Positions 37,718-47,900 of a DNA stretch of 64,000 nucleotides are shown one piece after another. Where the stretch lies: NCBI GenBank assembly GCA_963169195.1, contig CAUJDN010000030.1, positions 1 to 64,000 of the forward strand, in the 5' to 3' direction. The notes under the pieces were generated by a model, which saw only the letters and a list, made by a program, of their open reading frames with translations, made no database searches and was not told the origin of the DNA. The stretch's first letter is position 1. Each line of letters starts with the position of its first letter. The stretch comes from Acidobacteriota bacterium. Its GTDB lineage: Bacteria > Acidobacteriota > Vicinamibacteria > Vicinamibacterales > UBA2999. The position numbers were made by a program, and so were the translations under genes.

Positions 37718-38983
37718 ATGATTTCCCGACGCAACATGCTGGCGACGCTGCCGGCCCTGCTCGTTCCCGCACTCGCCCGGGGCCAGCGCCAGCATCTCGT
37801 GGCCGGAGTGTGGAGCGGCGCGGTCACGGACGCGGGGGCCGTGATCAAGGTGCTGTCCCGCGCGCCCGATGTGCCGGTCACCCTCCGGGTCACCTCCCCA
37901 ACGGGCCAGGCCGACGAGCAGATCCTCCTGACGGACCGCGACGGCGTCGCCGGCTTCGCCCTGTCCGGCCTGCGCGCGCGTACCCGCTATCGCTACACCG
38001 TCAGCACCCCGGGCGAGGCGCCGATCGACGGAGGGTTCCGAACGTTCGCGGACGGGCCGTCCTCGTTCCGCGTGATCTTCGGCTCCTGCGCCCGCACGGG
38101 ATCGGCGAGCCCCGTCTTCACGGCCATGCGCCAGCTGGATCCGGACCTGTTCGTGCACATGGGCGATCTGCACTACGAGAACATCGCGGTGAACGAGGTC
38201 GGCCGATTCAGGCGCGCGTACCACGAGGTGCTCTCGTCTCCCACCCAGTCGGCGCTGTTCCGTTCGGCGCCCATGGCCTATACGTGGGACGATCACGACT
38301 ACGGCCCCAACGACTCGGACCGCCGGTCGCCCAGCCGGCCGGCGGCGCTCGAGGCCTATCGCCGTTTCGTTCCGCACTATCCGCGACCGGAGCACGCGGG
38401 CGTCTTCCAGGCATTCACGGTGGGGCGCGTGCGATTCGTGATGACCGACGCCCGGTCGGCACGGTCGCCGCGATCGGCGCCGCGCGCCGAACGCACGATG
38501 CTTGGAGCGGCGCAGCGTGCGTGGCTCGTGGAGGAACTGGAGGCGGCGGGCTCAGCGCCGCTCGTCGTGTGGGTCAATACGGTCCCGTGGATCACGAAGC
38601 GCGACGAGTCCACGAGGGAAGGCTGGGCCCCTTACGACGACGAGCGCCGGCACCTGGCCGACACCATCGGCCGGCTCGGCCTGACGGATCGGCTCGTCAT
38701 GTTGAGCGGCGATGCACACATGCTGGCCATCGACGACGGCACGAACAGCCAGTACTCGACGCTGCCGAACGCACCCCGGCGGGGCTTCGTCGTCGCGCAC
38801 GCCGCGCCGATGGATCAGCGCACCACGACGAAGGGCGGGCCCTACAGCCATCCGGAGATCGCGAGCAACGGGCAGTACGGCGTGATGGACGTCACCGACG
38901 AGGGCGGGCGCGTGACGGTGCGCCTCCAGGGCATGCGCGGCGCGAAGCCCCTGCCCCGCATGCGCCTCGAGTGGACACTCTGA
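37718..38983 (+). CDS. PhoD-type alkaline phosphatase
   Basis: A 421-residue exported PhoD-like phosphatase/phosphodiesterase. The N-terminus has a twin-arginine signal (ISRRNMLATLPALLVPAL). An N-terminal fibronectin-like domain (about 25-110) precedes the metallo-phosphoesterase core: FGSCARTG, MGDLHYEN, AYTWDDHDYGPNDSD, PWITKRD and MLSGDAHMLAIDDG, containing the Asp/His/Asn metal ligands. It should hydrolyse phosphomonoesters or diesters in the periplasm. AAGGAG lies 12 bp before the ATG. It begins a plus-strand run of five more small genes. Confidence 0.9.
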   Translation: MISRRNMLATLPALLVPALARGQRQHLVAGVWSGAVTDAGAVIKVLSRAPDVPVTLRVTSPTGQADEQILLTDRDGVAGFALSGLRARTRYRYTVSTPGEAPIDGGFRTFADGPSSFRVIFGSCARTGSASPVFTAMRQLDPDLFVHMGDLHYENIAVNEVGRFRRAYHEVLSSPTQSALFRSAPMAYTWDDHDYGPNDSDRRSPSRPAALEAYRRFVPHYPRPEHAGVFQAFTVGRVRFVMTDARSARSPRSAPRAERTMLGAAQRAWLVEELEAAGSAPLVVWVNTVPWITKRDESTREGWAPYDDERRHLADTIGRLGLTDRLVMLSGDAHMLAIDDGTNSQYSTLPNAPRRGFVVAHAAPMDQRTTTKGGPYSHPEIASNGQYGVMDVTDEGGRVTVRLQGMRGAKPLPRMRLEWTL

Positions 38984-38995
38984 AGGAGAAACCAC

Positions 38996-39259
38996 ATGTG
39001 CAGATTCCTGATCTGGGGCTTCGCCCTGGCCTATGCGGGGGCCCTGATCCTCCTGGGCATCGGCACGTTCGGGCTCTTCGGCCAGGAACGCGACCCGCTC
39101 TCGGGGGTCTTCCTGGTTCCCCTGGGCCTGCCATGGAACCTGCTGGGGGGCGGACTGCCGGCCCCATGGCTCCCGCTCGTTGGGATTCTGGCACCAGCCG
39201 TCAACCTGGCCATCCTCGTCGCCCTCTGCCGGGCCTTCCGGGCGTCGGCCGCTTCCTGA
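38996..39259 (+). CDS. Small membrane protein
   Basis: An 87-residue protein with three hydrophobic segments (LIWGFALAYAGALILLGIGT, GVFLVPLGLPWNLL, LPLVGILAPAVNLAILVAL). It is preceded by AAGGAG at proper spacing and starts 13 bp after the PhoD stop, so it is probably co-transcribed. No family recognised. Confidence 0.65.
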   Translation: MCRFLIWGFALAYAGALILLGIGTFGLFGQERDPLSGVFLVPLGLPWNLLGGGLPAPWLPLVGILAPAVNLAILVALCRAFRASAAS

Positions 39260-39279
39260 CCCGGCCCGGGCGTCGAGGG

Positions 39280-39296
39280 CCCGCGCCGGGCGCGGG
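39280..39296. terminator. GC-rich hairpin
   Basis: CCCGCGCC, one base, GGCGCGGG: an 8-bp inverted repeat downstream of the gene ending at 39259. No U-tract. Possible terminator in the 150-bp gap before the next gene. Confidence 0.35.
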
Positions 39297-39409
39297 ACTC
39301 CGGCGGCACGCCCCCTTCGCGCGGCCGTCACCTCCCAGGCGCAAAGTGGATATCCCGCGCCTCGCGCCTCGGCTAACGTTGCCGGGGGACATATCCCGGA
39401 GGTGACGCG

Positions 39410-39679
39410 ATGGAACAGGTCGTTGGTGGCGCCGTCGGTGGGGTGATCGGCCTTCTCCTCGTGGCGTTGATTGGACTGGTCATCGGGGCCATCGCCAAGC
39501 TCCTCGTGCCGGGACCCGACCCCGGCGGCTGGTTCGTCACCCTCCTGCTCGGCATCGCCGGCTCGTGGGTGGGAAGCTTCATCTTCGGCGCACTCGGGAT
39601 GACCAACATCGGCCTGCTTGGCGCCATCGTCGGCGCCGTGCTGCTGCTGCTGGCCTACCGGTTGCTGAAGCGCGCCTGA
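39410..39679 (+). CDS. GlsB/YeaQ/YmgE-family membrane protein
   Basis: An 89-residue transglycosylase-associated/GlsB family protein: GLLLVALIGLVIGAIAKLLVPGPDPGGWFVTLLLGIAGSWVGSF gives the family's glycine-rich helix-PGxDPGG-helix pattern. It spans the membrane three times. Such proteins are induced by stress in several bacteria; their function is unclear. CGGAGGTGA is placed well before the ATG. Confidence 0.88.
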   Translation: MEQVVGGAVGGVIGLLLVALIGLVIGAIAKLLVPGPDPGGWFVTLLLGIAGSWVGSFIFGALGMTNIGLLGAIVGAVLLLLAYRLLKRA

Positions 39680-39728
39680 GGAGCCGGGATCCTCGGGAAC
39701 ACGTAGAGAACAACAAGGGAACGAAACC

Positions 39729-40283
39729 ATGAAGCAGGTTCTGAGCATTGTCGCGCTGTCCCTGGCGGCCTCGACGCTCGTGGCGGCGCAGTCATCGTCG
39801 GGCGAGCATCACGTCCTGTCAGGCGTCGTGTCGAAGATCGATCACGCGGCGAAGACCGTGGCCGTGAAGACGAGGGACGGCGCCACGGTCGTGGTCCACG
39901 AAACCGAGAAGACCCTCGAGCACGGGGCGGCGGCCGCGAAGGAAGGCGGCCACATGGTCGTGCACTACTCCACCCAGGCCGGCAGGGCCGTCGGCCACAC
40001 CGTGAAGCACGTGGGCCAGAAGGCCCTGTCGACGACGAAGGGCGTCGTGACGAAGGTGGACTCGACCGCGCGCACGGTCACCATCAGGACCGCCCAGGGC
40101 GCCGAACACGTGTATCACGTCGCCGAGGACGGCGTGGTGTCGGCCGGCAAGGCGACCGGGCACGCCGCCGCCGAGACCTGGGGGCATCTCGAGGACACGG
40201 CCAGGAAGGGCGCCAACTTGACCGTCCACTTCACCGAAGAGGCAGGGCGACGCGTCGCGCACGCCTTCGGTCACGACAAGTGA
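39729..40283 (+). CDS. Secreted two-repeat protein, function unknown
   Basis: A 184-residue exported protein. A signal peptide (VLSIVALSLAASTLVAAQ) is followed by two related repeats, SGVVSKIDHAAKTVAVKTRDG and KGVVTKVDSTARTVTIRTAQG, each next to a His/Ala-rich helix and ending in VVHYSTQAGR / LTVHFTEEAGR. The fold looks like a duplicated small beta domain. No family recognised. It begins 49 bp after the GlsB gene and its stop is 2 bp before the next start. Confidence 0.7.
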   Translation: MKQVLSIVALSLAASTLVAAQSSSGEHHVLSGVVSKIDHAAKTVAVKTRDGATVVVHETEKTLEHGAAAAKEGGHMVVHYSTQAGRAVGHTVKHVGQKALSTTKGVVTKVDSTARTVTIRTAQGAEHVYHVAEDGVVSAGKATGHAAAETWGHLEDTARKGANLTVHFTEEAGRRVAHAFGHDK

Positions 40284-40285
40284 CC

Positions 40286-41332
40286 ATGACGCGCCTGCGA
40301 CAGGCCCGCTCCTTCGCGTTCGTCACCTCGCTCCTGCTGGTGGCGGTCGCCGTCGCGGGTTGCGGCGGGACGACGGATCGCGCCGCCACGAATCCCGGGG
40401 ATCCGGCGCCGCTGGCGGCGCCGGCCACGGCACCCGCCGCGGCTCAACCGGACAACCCGCTGGCCGGGACCGCATGGCGCCTCGTCGAGTTCCAATCGAT
40501 GGACGACGCGAGGGGTACGACGAAGCCGGCCGACCCGTCGCTGTACACGATGGAGTTCCATGCCGACGGAGCGGTCTCCATGCGGCTCAACTGCAACCGC
40601 GCCACGGGGTCCTGGAAGGCCGTGCCGAGCGCCGACCCGTCGAACGGTCAGTTCGAGTTCGGCCCCCTGGCGGCCACGAGGGCGCTCTGCCCGCCGCCCA
40701 GCATGGACGAGCTCATCGCGGCGCAGGCCCAGTACGTCCGCGGCTACATGTTGCGCGACGGTCGCCTCCACCTGAGTCTGATGGCCGACGCCGGCATCTT
40801 CGTGTGGGAGCCAGTCGCGGCCGGGGCGGCTGACTCCGGCAAGGCGCCTGACACCGCCGCAAGCGCGTCGGGGACGATACCCGCCGACGTCGTCGCCCTC
40901 ATCAGGAAGGAGTACTCGAGCCCTGACATGCCCAGCCGCTACCTGTCGGGCACGGCCGATCTCAACGGCGACGGGCGACCGGAACTGCTGGTGCACGTCG
41001 TCGGGCCCATGGCCTGCGGGACCGGCGGTTGTCCGACGCTGGTGTTCACACCGGGCGAGGGCGACCGCTACACGCTGATGTCGACGCTCACCGTCACGCG
41101 CCCGCCCATCCGCGTCTCACCTCGCAGCAGCGGGGGATGGCGCAACCTCATCGTCGAGATCGGGGGTGGGGGCGGCCGGAGCGGCCACGCCGAGGTGGCC
41201 CACCGCGGACAGGGCTACCAAGAGAACCCGACGGTTCCGCCGGCGCGGCGCATCACCGACCTGGCAGGTGCGCACGTCGTCATCGACGAGTTCGATTCCT
41301 TCGAGGCGGCGACGCCGCTGCCGCCCGACTGA
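40286..41332 (+). CDS. META/HslJ-type lipoprotein
   Basis: A 348-residue protein. The signal ends in VAVAVAGC, a lipobox, so it is a lipoprotein. Residues about 57-170 form a META/HslJ domain: LAGTAWRLVEFQSMDD, MEFHADGAVSMRLNCNRATGSW, FEFGPLAATRALCPPPSMDE. The C-terminal half has SGTADLNGDGRPELLV, an EF-hand or FG-GAP-like loop, in a second beta domain. The ATG at 40286 is preferred; a GTG at 40280 overlaps the previous stop. Related HslJ proteins are linked to envelope stress and novobiocin resistance; its role here is unknown. Confidence 0.78.
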   Translation: MTRLRQARSFAFVTSLLLVAVAVAGCGGTTDRAATNPGDPAPLAAPATAPAAAQPDNPLAGTAWRLVEFQSMDDARGTTKPADPSLYTMEFHADGAVSMRLNCNRATGSWKAVPSADPSNGQFEFGPLAATRALCPPPSMDELIAAQAQYVRGYMLRDGRLHLSLMADAGIFVWEPVAAGAADSGKAPDTAASASGTIPADVVALIRKEYSSPDMPSRYLSGTADLNGDGRPELLVHVVGPMACGTGGCPTLVFTPGEGDRYTLMSTLTVTRPPIRVSPRSSGGWRNLIVEIGGGGGRSGHAEVAHRGQGYQENPTVPPARRITDLAGAHVVIDEFDSFEAATPLPPD

Positions 41333-41338
41333 GCGCCC

Positions 41339-43099
41339 CTATCGCCTGACGGGATAGGGATAGCCGCCGGCCAGGGCGGCGTCGAGCGCCTTGTCATGTC
41401 CGTAGATGTCGTCCACGAAGAAGACGACATCTTCGGAGTTCACGTGCACCGTGTCGTAGAAGAGCACCACGGTGAGCGGCCGCCTCAGGTTGACGCGCGT
41501 CGGGCGCTCGCCCTGCATGGCCGCGTCGATGCGCTCACGAGTCCACTCCGCGTGCTCGCGCAGCACCCATTCGCCGAACCTCGCCGGATCCTCCAGCCGG
41601 ATGCAGCCGTGGCTGAAATCGCGTCGCGCCCGCGAGAAGAGCTGCTGCGCGGGCGTGCCGTGCATGTACACGTTCTCGGAATTCGGGAAGATGAACTTGG
41701 CGAGACCGAGCGAGTTCCTCGGGCCCGGCTTCTGCCGGATGGACAGCTTCCCGGCCACCACCGCAGAGAGGTTCTCCGCCGTGGGCGCCAGCGCCGGTGC
41801 GCTGTCGGCGCCGCTGGCGACGATCTCGAGCTGCTCGCGGTCGAAGTACGACGCATCACGCCGCTGGTGCGGGATGATTTCCTTCACCGTGATCCCGCGC
41901 GGCGGGTTCCAGTACGGGCGGAAGATCACGTACTCCATCTGCTCGATGAAGAGCGGCGTCTTGTGGTCGAGCGACTGCCCGACGACCACGTTCATCCGCA
42001 GGGGCTCCTCGCCGCTGACCGGGTCGGTCGCCCACAGGCGGAAGAGCGGGACGTTCACGAACACGTTGGGGCGATCGTCCAGCTTGGGCAGCCACCGCAT
42101 GCGCTCCATGGCGAGTTCGATCTGGCGCACGCGGTGAGTCAGCGTCACGTTGAGGGCCTTGACCGTGCCGGCGCCGATCACCCCGTCGCCTTCGAGGCCG
42201 TGGCGCTGCTGGAACCGCTTGACGGCCTCGACCAGCGCACCGGAGTAGGTCGTGGATCGGCGCGCGGCGTCCGAGTCGGTCGGGGCAAGGTCGCCGAGAA
42301 CGGCCAGGCGCTCGGCCAGCGGCCCGACGCCCGCCCAGGTGGCACCGGGCTTGATGCTGCGGACCGCGCCAGGCTCCGGCACCGGCGGCGGCTCGCCCCG
42401 CGCGGCCCGTGCCCGGTAGTCGGCCAGCGTCCGGCGCGCGCGGGCGTAGTGTGCGAACGGCGGCTGGAGCGAGTCGAGCATCGCGGAGAGCCCGCGGCCC
42501 TCCCGCGCCTCGCGCAGCAGCGCGTGCGGATCCACCGGCTTCCGCTCGATCTCATAGCCCCAATGCATGGTCGCCGGATCGACGCGGCCGTTGTGCACGG
42601 CCCGGAGGATGCGTGCCCCCGCCACACTGAGGGCGAGGTCGAACATCGCCCGGTCCGGCGCCGACCCGGCGCCGCCCTTCAGCGCCATCCACTGCTCCCG
42701 AAGCCTGGAGACGTCGTAGTCGGACGGGTCCAGACCGTGCTCGCCCGCCGCCGCCAGGGCCGCGATCGTCCGCTCGACCGACGCCAGCGGGATCGTGCCG
42801 TTGAACCAGAGCAGCCCATCGGGCTCGGCGCCGTACAGGGGCGCGAGATCGGCGGCGACGTCCCCGATTCGCCCCCACGTCAGGCCCGGATGCTCGCCCG
42901 CCGTGAGCATCGACTGTACGGTCTCGGAGACCCCCGGCTCCTGCGCCGCGGCTCCGACAGGCGCCTGCGCGGACAGCGTGGCGGCTGCCGCCGCCCGCGT
43001 CGCGGCCGACAGCGGGCCGTCACCCGGACAGGCCACCGCGGCCACGAAGATCAGGGCCTGCCATCGCCGAGCGGGCGGTCGGGAGGGCTGCCCGCTCAA
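41339..43099 (-). CDS. L,D-transpeptidase (YcbB type)
   Basis: A 586-residue murein L,D-transpeptidase. After an N-terminal hydrophobic stretch (ALIFVAAVAC) comes a scaffold domain, a peptidoglycan-binding domain (LVEAVKRFQQRHGLEGDGVI), and the YkuD catalytic domain with MHGTPAQQLFSRARRDFSHGCIRLED, where C499 is the nucleophile. It makes 3-3 cross-links or anchors proteins to peptidoglycan. The start is taken as TTG at 43099, since the frame upstream is occupied by the gene at 43096-43749 and TTGA overlaps its stop; this leaves a plausible N-terminus. Confidence 0.85.
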   Translation of the reverse strand: MSGQPSRPPARRWQALIFVAAVACPGDGPLSAATRAAAAATLSAQAPVGAAAQEPGVSETVQSMLTAGEHPGLTWGRIGDVAADLAPLYGAEPDGLLWFNGTIPLASVERTIAALAAAGEHGLDPSDYDVSRLREQWMALKGGAGSAPDRAMFDLALSVAGARILRAVHNGRVDPATMHWGYEIERKPVDPHALLREAREGRGLSAMLDSLQPPFAHYARARRTLADYRARAARGEPPPVPEPGAVRSIKPGATWAGVGPLAERLAVLGDLAPTDSDAARRSTTYSGALVEAVKRFQQRHGLEGDGVIGAGTVKALNVTLTHRVRQIELAMERMRWLPKLDDRPNVFVNVPLFRLWATDPVSGEEPLRMNVVVGQSLDHKTPLFIEQMEYVIFRPYWNPPRGITVKEIIPHQRRDASYFDREQLEIVASGADSAPALAPTAENLSAVVAGKLSIRQKPGPRNSLGLAKFIFPNSENVYMHGTPAQQLFSRARRDFSHGCIRLEDPARFGEWVLREHAEWTRERIDAAMQGERPTRVNLRRPLTVVLFYDTVHVNSEDVVFFVDDIYGHDKALDAALAGGYPYPVRR

Positions 43100-43749
43100 G
43101 GCCGCGCCTTGCACTGGAGCTCGGCGGTCTCGCCGGTGACCGGGTGCCGCCACGACACCGCTACCTCACTGCCCTTGTTCCAGAAGGTCACGTTCTGCCC
43201 TTCGTACTTCGCTCCGCTGGCGGCGGGCACCAGGTAGGCGACCACGCTCTGGTCGCCGCGCTCGATGCGCGCGGACGGCGGGTCGGTTTCGAAGAAGGTG
43301 GCAGCGACGACGTTGGACGGGTTGTTCTGGCAGGCAAAGAAGGCGGGCTTCTTCGAGGGCACCAACCCGTATTGCACCTGGAGCTCGGCGATGCGAAGCC
43401 GGTACTGGCTCTCGACGCACTCGCGGACCGAGGTGGCGGTCCAGCTCGCGGTCAGGAAGACGGCGTTGTCTGCGTCTTTGGCCTTCCAGCACTCGTTGCG
43501 CCCGCTCACCCACCCTCGCTGCTCCGTGCGGAGCCTGGCTGGCATGCCGTCCCGGGCCTTGGCGAGGGCGGCCTTGTAGACCCCATCCAGCTTGCGGTCG
43601 AGCGCCGCCAGGGCCGCGTCCTTGCAGATGAGCTGCTCGACCTCACCCTTCGCCTTCGCGCAGTCGAACGTCGGGCCCTGGGCGTTCAGCGCCGGCACGC
43701 TGATGAACACGACCACGGCCATCACGACGCATCTGATTCGTGCACGCAT
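43096..43749 (-). CDS. Exported DUF1311/MliC-type protein
   Basis: A 217-residue exported protein. The signal is VVMAVVVFISVPALNAQ. Residues about 25-110 are a DUF1311 (LprI-like) module, FDCAKAKGEVEQLICKDAALAALDRKL with paired cysteines, and the C-terminal part is a MliC-like domain (VVAYLVPAASGAKYEGQNVTFWNKGSEVAVSW), the c-type lysozyme inhibitor fold. Together they suggest protection of peptidoglycan from host or phage lysozymes. The ATG at 43749 fits a GGAG site; ATG at 43761 is an alternative. Its stop overlaps the L,D-transpeptidase start. Confidence 0.8.
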   Translation of the reverse strand: MRARIRCVVMAVVVFISVPALNAQGPTFDCAKAKGEVEQLICKDAALAALDRKLDGVYKAALAKARDGMPARLRTEQRGWVSGRNECWKAKDADNAVFLTASWTATSVRECVESQYRLRIAELQVQYGLVPSKKPAFFACQNNPSNVVAATFFETDPPSARIERGDQSVVAYLVPAASGAKYEGQNVTFWNKGSEVAVSWRHPVTGETAELQCKARP

Positions 43750-43829
43750 TGCTGTCTCCATGGCTCGAACGATGGCCCACGGGCGGTGCCGCAAGGCTCG
43801 GTGAGCGATCATCCGTGATCGTGCCTGTT

Positions 43830-44261
43830 TCACGCCGCCCCCCGGCTCTCGAAGGGGCGCACGGCCGCGGCCGGGACGGCGCTGGTCGTGCAGCAGGCGC
43901 GCCGCTGGCGGGCGCCGCGCAGCGTCTCCGACGGACGCTCACCGAAGCGCCTCGCGTACTCCTGCGAGAAGCGGCCCAGGTGGGCGAAACCACTGTCGAA
44001 CGCCGCAGTGGTCACGGTCGTCCCCGGGTCCGGCGACTGGAGCCTCTGCCTCGCCGTGGCCAGCCGCATCCGCCGCAGCACCAGCATGGGCGAGAGGCCG
44101 TACTGTCGCGTGAATACACGGTGCAGCGTACGGGTGCTGACGCCAAGCGCCTGCGCGAGCCGCTCGACCGACCATGGTTCCTCGAGCCGATGCGTCAGCA
44201 GGTCCAGAACCGGGTGAAGAGGTGTCGGGAGGGAAGCCGTCGTTGGTTGGATGTCTTGCAT
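43830..44261 (-). CDS. AraC-family transcription factor, DNA-binding domain only
   Basis: A 143-residue protein consisting of an AraC HTH_18 domain: EPWSVERLAQALGVSTRTLHRVFTRQYGLSPMLVLRRMRLATAR, then TVTTAAFDSGFAHLGRFSQEYARRFGERPSE. No ligand or partner domain is present, so it is a short regulator. The first gene downstream on its strand is the lysozyme-inhibitor-type gene, 80 bp away, which it might regulate. Confidence 0.85.
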   Translation of the reverse strand: MQDIQPTTASLPTPLHPVLDLLTHRLEEPWSVERLAQALGVSTRTLHRVFTRQYGLSPMLVLRRMRLATARQRLQSPDPGTTVTTAAFDSGFAHLGRFSQEYARRFGERPSETLRGARQRRACCTTSAVPAAAVRPFESRGAA

Positions 44262-44362
44262 GCGTTGCTTGCGACGCAGTGGTCCTCTCCAAGGATCCTC
44301 GACCTGCAGGCACGGCGATACTTCCCTTTGGTGAAGGGGCGAGCGAGTGGTGCGGGGCCGGC

Positions 44363-44986
44363 TCAGCCCGAGTGGCCGGAGAGGCCGAGCCGTTCGGCGA
44401 TGCGCACGAGATCGGCTGTGGAGCGGGCGTGCAGCTTCGCCATGACCTTCGCCCGATGGAGCTTGACCGTGCGATCACCGATGCCGAGGTCGATGGCGAT
44501 CTGCTTGTTCAGCTGCCCGCCCACCACGCGAAGCCACACCTCGCGCTGGCGATCGGTCAGGGCAGCAACCCGTGCACGAAGCCCCTCGAGTTCGGACGTC
44601 TGGCGGCGCCGAGCCGTGTCACGACCCAGGGCGTCGGCGACCGCCGCGAACAGCTCGTCCGCCACGACGGGCTTCTGGAGGAAGTCCACAGCACCGTGCT
44701 TCATGGCACGCACGCCGGCCGCCACGTCACCGTGCCCTGTCAGGAAGACGATCGGCGCGGCACATCCCTTTCCGACCAGCAGATCCTGCAGCTCGAGGCC
44801 GCTGGCCCCCGGCAGGCGCAGATCGACGAGCAGGCAGCCGGTCAGGCCGGGTCCGGCCACCGCGAGGAGTTCCTCGGCGGTCGCATAGAGCTCGACCCGA
44901 TGGCCGGCGCCGCCCAGGAGCCGGGCGAGCGACCTCCGCGTCGAGGCATCGTCGTCGACGACATGAACGGCGGGCACGTCGCTCAC
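44363..44986 (-). CDS. FixJ-type response regulator
   Basis: A 207-residue response regulator. The receiver domain has VHVVDDDASTR, the phosphoacceptor D55 in LLVDLRLPG, the T in LTGHGD and K105 in DFLQKPV. The C-terminal LuxR-type HTH is ALTDRQREVWLRVVGGQLNK followed by QIAIDLGIGDRTVKLHRAKVMAKL. The GTG at 44986 overlaps the histidine-kinase stop (GTGA), so kinase and regulator are a coupled pair. Confidence 0.9.
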   Translation of the reverse strand: MSDVPAVHVVDDDASTRRSLARLLGGAGHRVELYATAEELLAVAGPGLTGCLLVDLRLPGASGLELQDLLVGKGCAAPIVFLTGHGDVAAGVRAMKHGAVDFLQKPVVADELFAAVADALGRDTARRRQTSELEGLRARVAALTDRQREVWLRVVGGQLNKQIAIDLGIGDRTVKLHRAKVMAKLHARSTADLVRIAERLGLSGHSG

Positions 44987-47900
44987 GAGCGCTCCCCGGC
45001 CGGTCTCGCGGCCGGCAGTGTCAGCGTCATCGATGCGCCGCCAGACGGCGGGGACTCTGCGCTCAACCGCCCGCCATGCCGCTCGGCGATCGAGCGACAG
45101 ATGGCAAGCCCCACGCCCAGGCCCTCGGGTTTGGTCGTGACGAACGGCTCGAACAGCCGGGCGGCCACGTCCGCGGCGACCCCGGGGCCGTTGTCGCGGA
45201 CGACGAGATCCACGTGCCCGTCGCGCGACGACGTCTCGATACCGATGCGTCGCTCGCCGGCCACGCCGGACAGGGCCTCGCAGGCGTTCACCACCAGGTT
45301 CACGATGATCTGTCCCAACTGGACGCGAAGGCCTTCCACGGGCGGCAGGTCGTCGGCCAACGCGAGTTCGACCTTCACGTGACGGTCCTCGATCTCGCGT
45401 CGAACCACCGGAAGCACTTCCAGCACCAGAGCGGACAGGTCGAGCGACGCGGCCTCCGGACCACGCGCCCGCAGGAACCCACGCAGGCCCTGCACGACCT
45501 GGGACGCGCGATGGGCATCCTCGACGATGTCGGCGAACAGCTGTTCGAGCTCCGCCGGCCGCTGCAGGTACTGCGCGAGGTGGCGCTTGCCGGCTTCCGC
45601 GTTGTTGACGATCGCACCGATCGGCTGGCGAACCTCGTGCGCGATGCTCGCGGCGAGTTCCCCCGCGAGCGCCGCGCGCGACACGTGTTCCAGTTGCGCC
45701 CGAACGGAGGCCATCCGCTCCTCGGCCTGCCGCCGCTCCTCCATCGCGCGCAGTCGGTCCTCGTGCCTGCGCTCGATGGCCCCGATCCGCGCGCGCACGC
45801 CCGCGACGGCCAGCAGGACGACCGCCAACGCTGCGGCGCCGCGAGAGGCCGTGGCCTGCCACCACGCCGGCAGGACCTGGAGTTCCACGACGGCCGGGGC
45901 CCTCGACCAGATACCATCTTCGTTGCGGACGTCGACGAGAAAGCGGTGACGGCCAGGCCCCGGCGGTGTCCAGTCCACGAGGCGGTCGGGCCCGGCGTCA
46001 ACCCAGTCGGGATCGACACCTTCGAATCGAAACCGGAACATCAGCCGTTCCGGATAGTGGAGCTCGAAGGCGGTGAAGCCGATGCGTACCCTGGCCGTCA
46101 GTGGCGGCACCTGGACAACGGATCCCGGCGTGAGCGGCCCACCGTCCGTGCGGACCTCCTCGATGCGAGCGACAGGCGGGGTCGTGTTGAAGGGAAAGGC
46201 GTTCGCGTCGATGACCACCACTCCATCGATGGTCCCGAACCAGAGCCGCCCATCTTCACCCGCGAACCCGGCGGGGCTGCCGAAGTTGGCTTCGGGCACG
46301 CCCCGCTCCTCGCCGAGGAGGACGGGCGCCAGGGCCCGGGCCCGGCCATCCGCCACGTCTTCCAGTGCGCTCCTGTCGACGACCACGACCCCGCGGTTCG
46401 TCGAGATCCACATCCGGCCGCGACCGTCGGCGAGCATCCGCGACACGGCATTGTCGGGCAGCCCCTGATCGACGGTGAGTCGAGCGGCCTGTCCCCCACG
46501 AAGCCGGCCCACGCCGCCCCCGTAGGTGCCAAGCCAGACCGTGCCATCGGGCTCCGGGACGATGTCACGCACCTGTCCCCGTGGCACGGACTCCTGCTGG
46601 CCGAACCGCGATACCTCGCCCCTGAGCACCCGGAACACCTCGCCATCGCCGCCGATCCAGAGGGCGTGGTCCGGTCCCACCACCGCGGACACGAGGGGCG
46701 AGGGCAAGGAGAACTCGTGGAGGACGCGGCCCTGAGGCGAGATGTGCTGCACGACACCGCCCCGCGAGATGACCCAGATCGAGCCGTCCGCGTTCACGGC
46801 AATCGCCCCTTCCTCGGAGGGCAGGCCGGTCGTCAGCGTCCGTGCTTTCAGCGATCGACCGTGCACCCGCATCAGGTCGGGACCCACGCGCGCCCACACG
46901 CTGTCATCGTCGCCCCGGGCGAGGGAAATCTGGCAGGGCGGGTGGGCGACCCCGTGATCGATGGCCCGCATCGCGCCGAAGCTGTCCACGTGATACAGGT
47001 TGCCGCATCCAGCGTCGACGAACCCGCCGCCCCGACCATCCCCGGTCAACCCGCCCACGGCGCCGAGTCCGACTGCCAGCCGTCGTCCCGGCACGCGATT
47101 CACGCGGAACAACCCGGCGCCGGCGACGCCGACCCACACGGCACCGTGCCGGTCGTGCAGCATCGACCTCACGGGGAAGGGCGTGGGCAGACCGAGCGGC
47201 AGGCGCGTCCGCTTCCACGTACCGTCCGAATGCGGCTCCACTCGGGACACGGAATCCGCGGTGGCCACCCAGAGGGACCGGTCACCAGCGGGCGTGACAT
47301 CGAGGATGTCTGCCGCGAACGGCGGCTGGATCTCCAACCACCCCATGTCCCCATCAGCGAGGTAGCCGACGCCTGACTTCAGGCCCAGCCACAACCCACC
47401 GCCGGCGCGAGGGGCCATCGCCATGCGCGCGGCCGTGAGGGGAATGCCCTCTGCCGATGGGTCCCCGAGGTTGACGAGCCCGCGTTCGGACTGGGCCCAG
47501 ACCTCGCCGTTCTCCTGGAGAACCAGCGCCTGGACGAACTGACTCCCCACCCAGGCATGCCTCACGCGCGTCCACGGCTGCCGGCCTTCGGTTCGCCAGA
47601 CGCGGCCATCCGACGACCGGCAGTAGGCGCGGCCGGCCGGGTCGACCGTCAGCTCGAGCGCCTCGAGGGTCGCCATCGGCGGCGGGACGAGCAGGCTCGC
47701 CCGTCCACGCTCGACGCGTCCGAGGTGTCCCTCCTGGCTCAGGAACAGGAACGAGGCCTCGCCCTCGGGCGCGAGGGCAACGATGCGGTTGGCGGGAATC
47801 CCCTCGTCGGCGGCGACGTCCAGGACCTTGAAGACGCTGCCATCGAAGCGCACGAGGCCGCCGAAGGTCGCCAGCCACATCTCGCCGTTCGGCAGGATGA

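Noticed and set aside
38552-39748. Minus-strand frame of 398 codons
   Set aside because: It is antisense to phoD, two small membrane genes and the start of the two-repeat protein gene, all with ribosome sites and signals.
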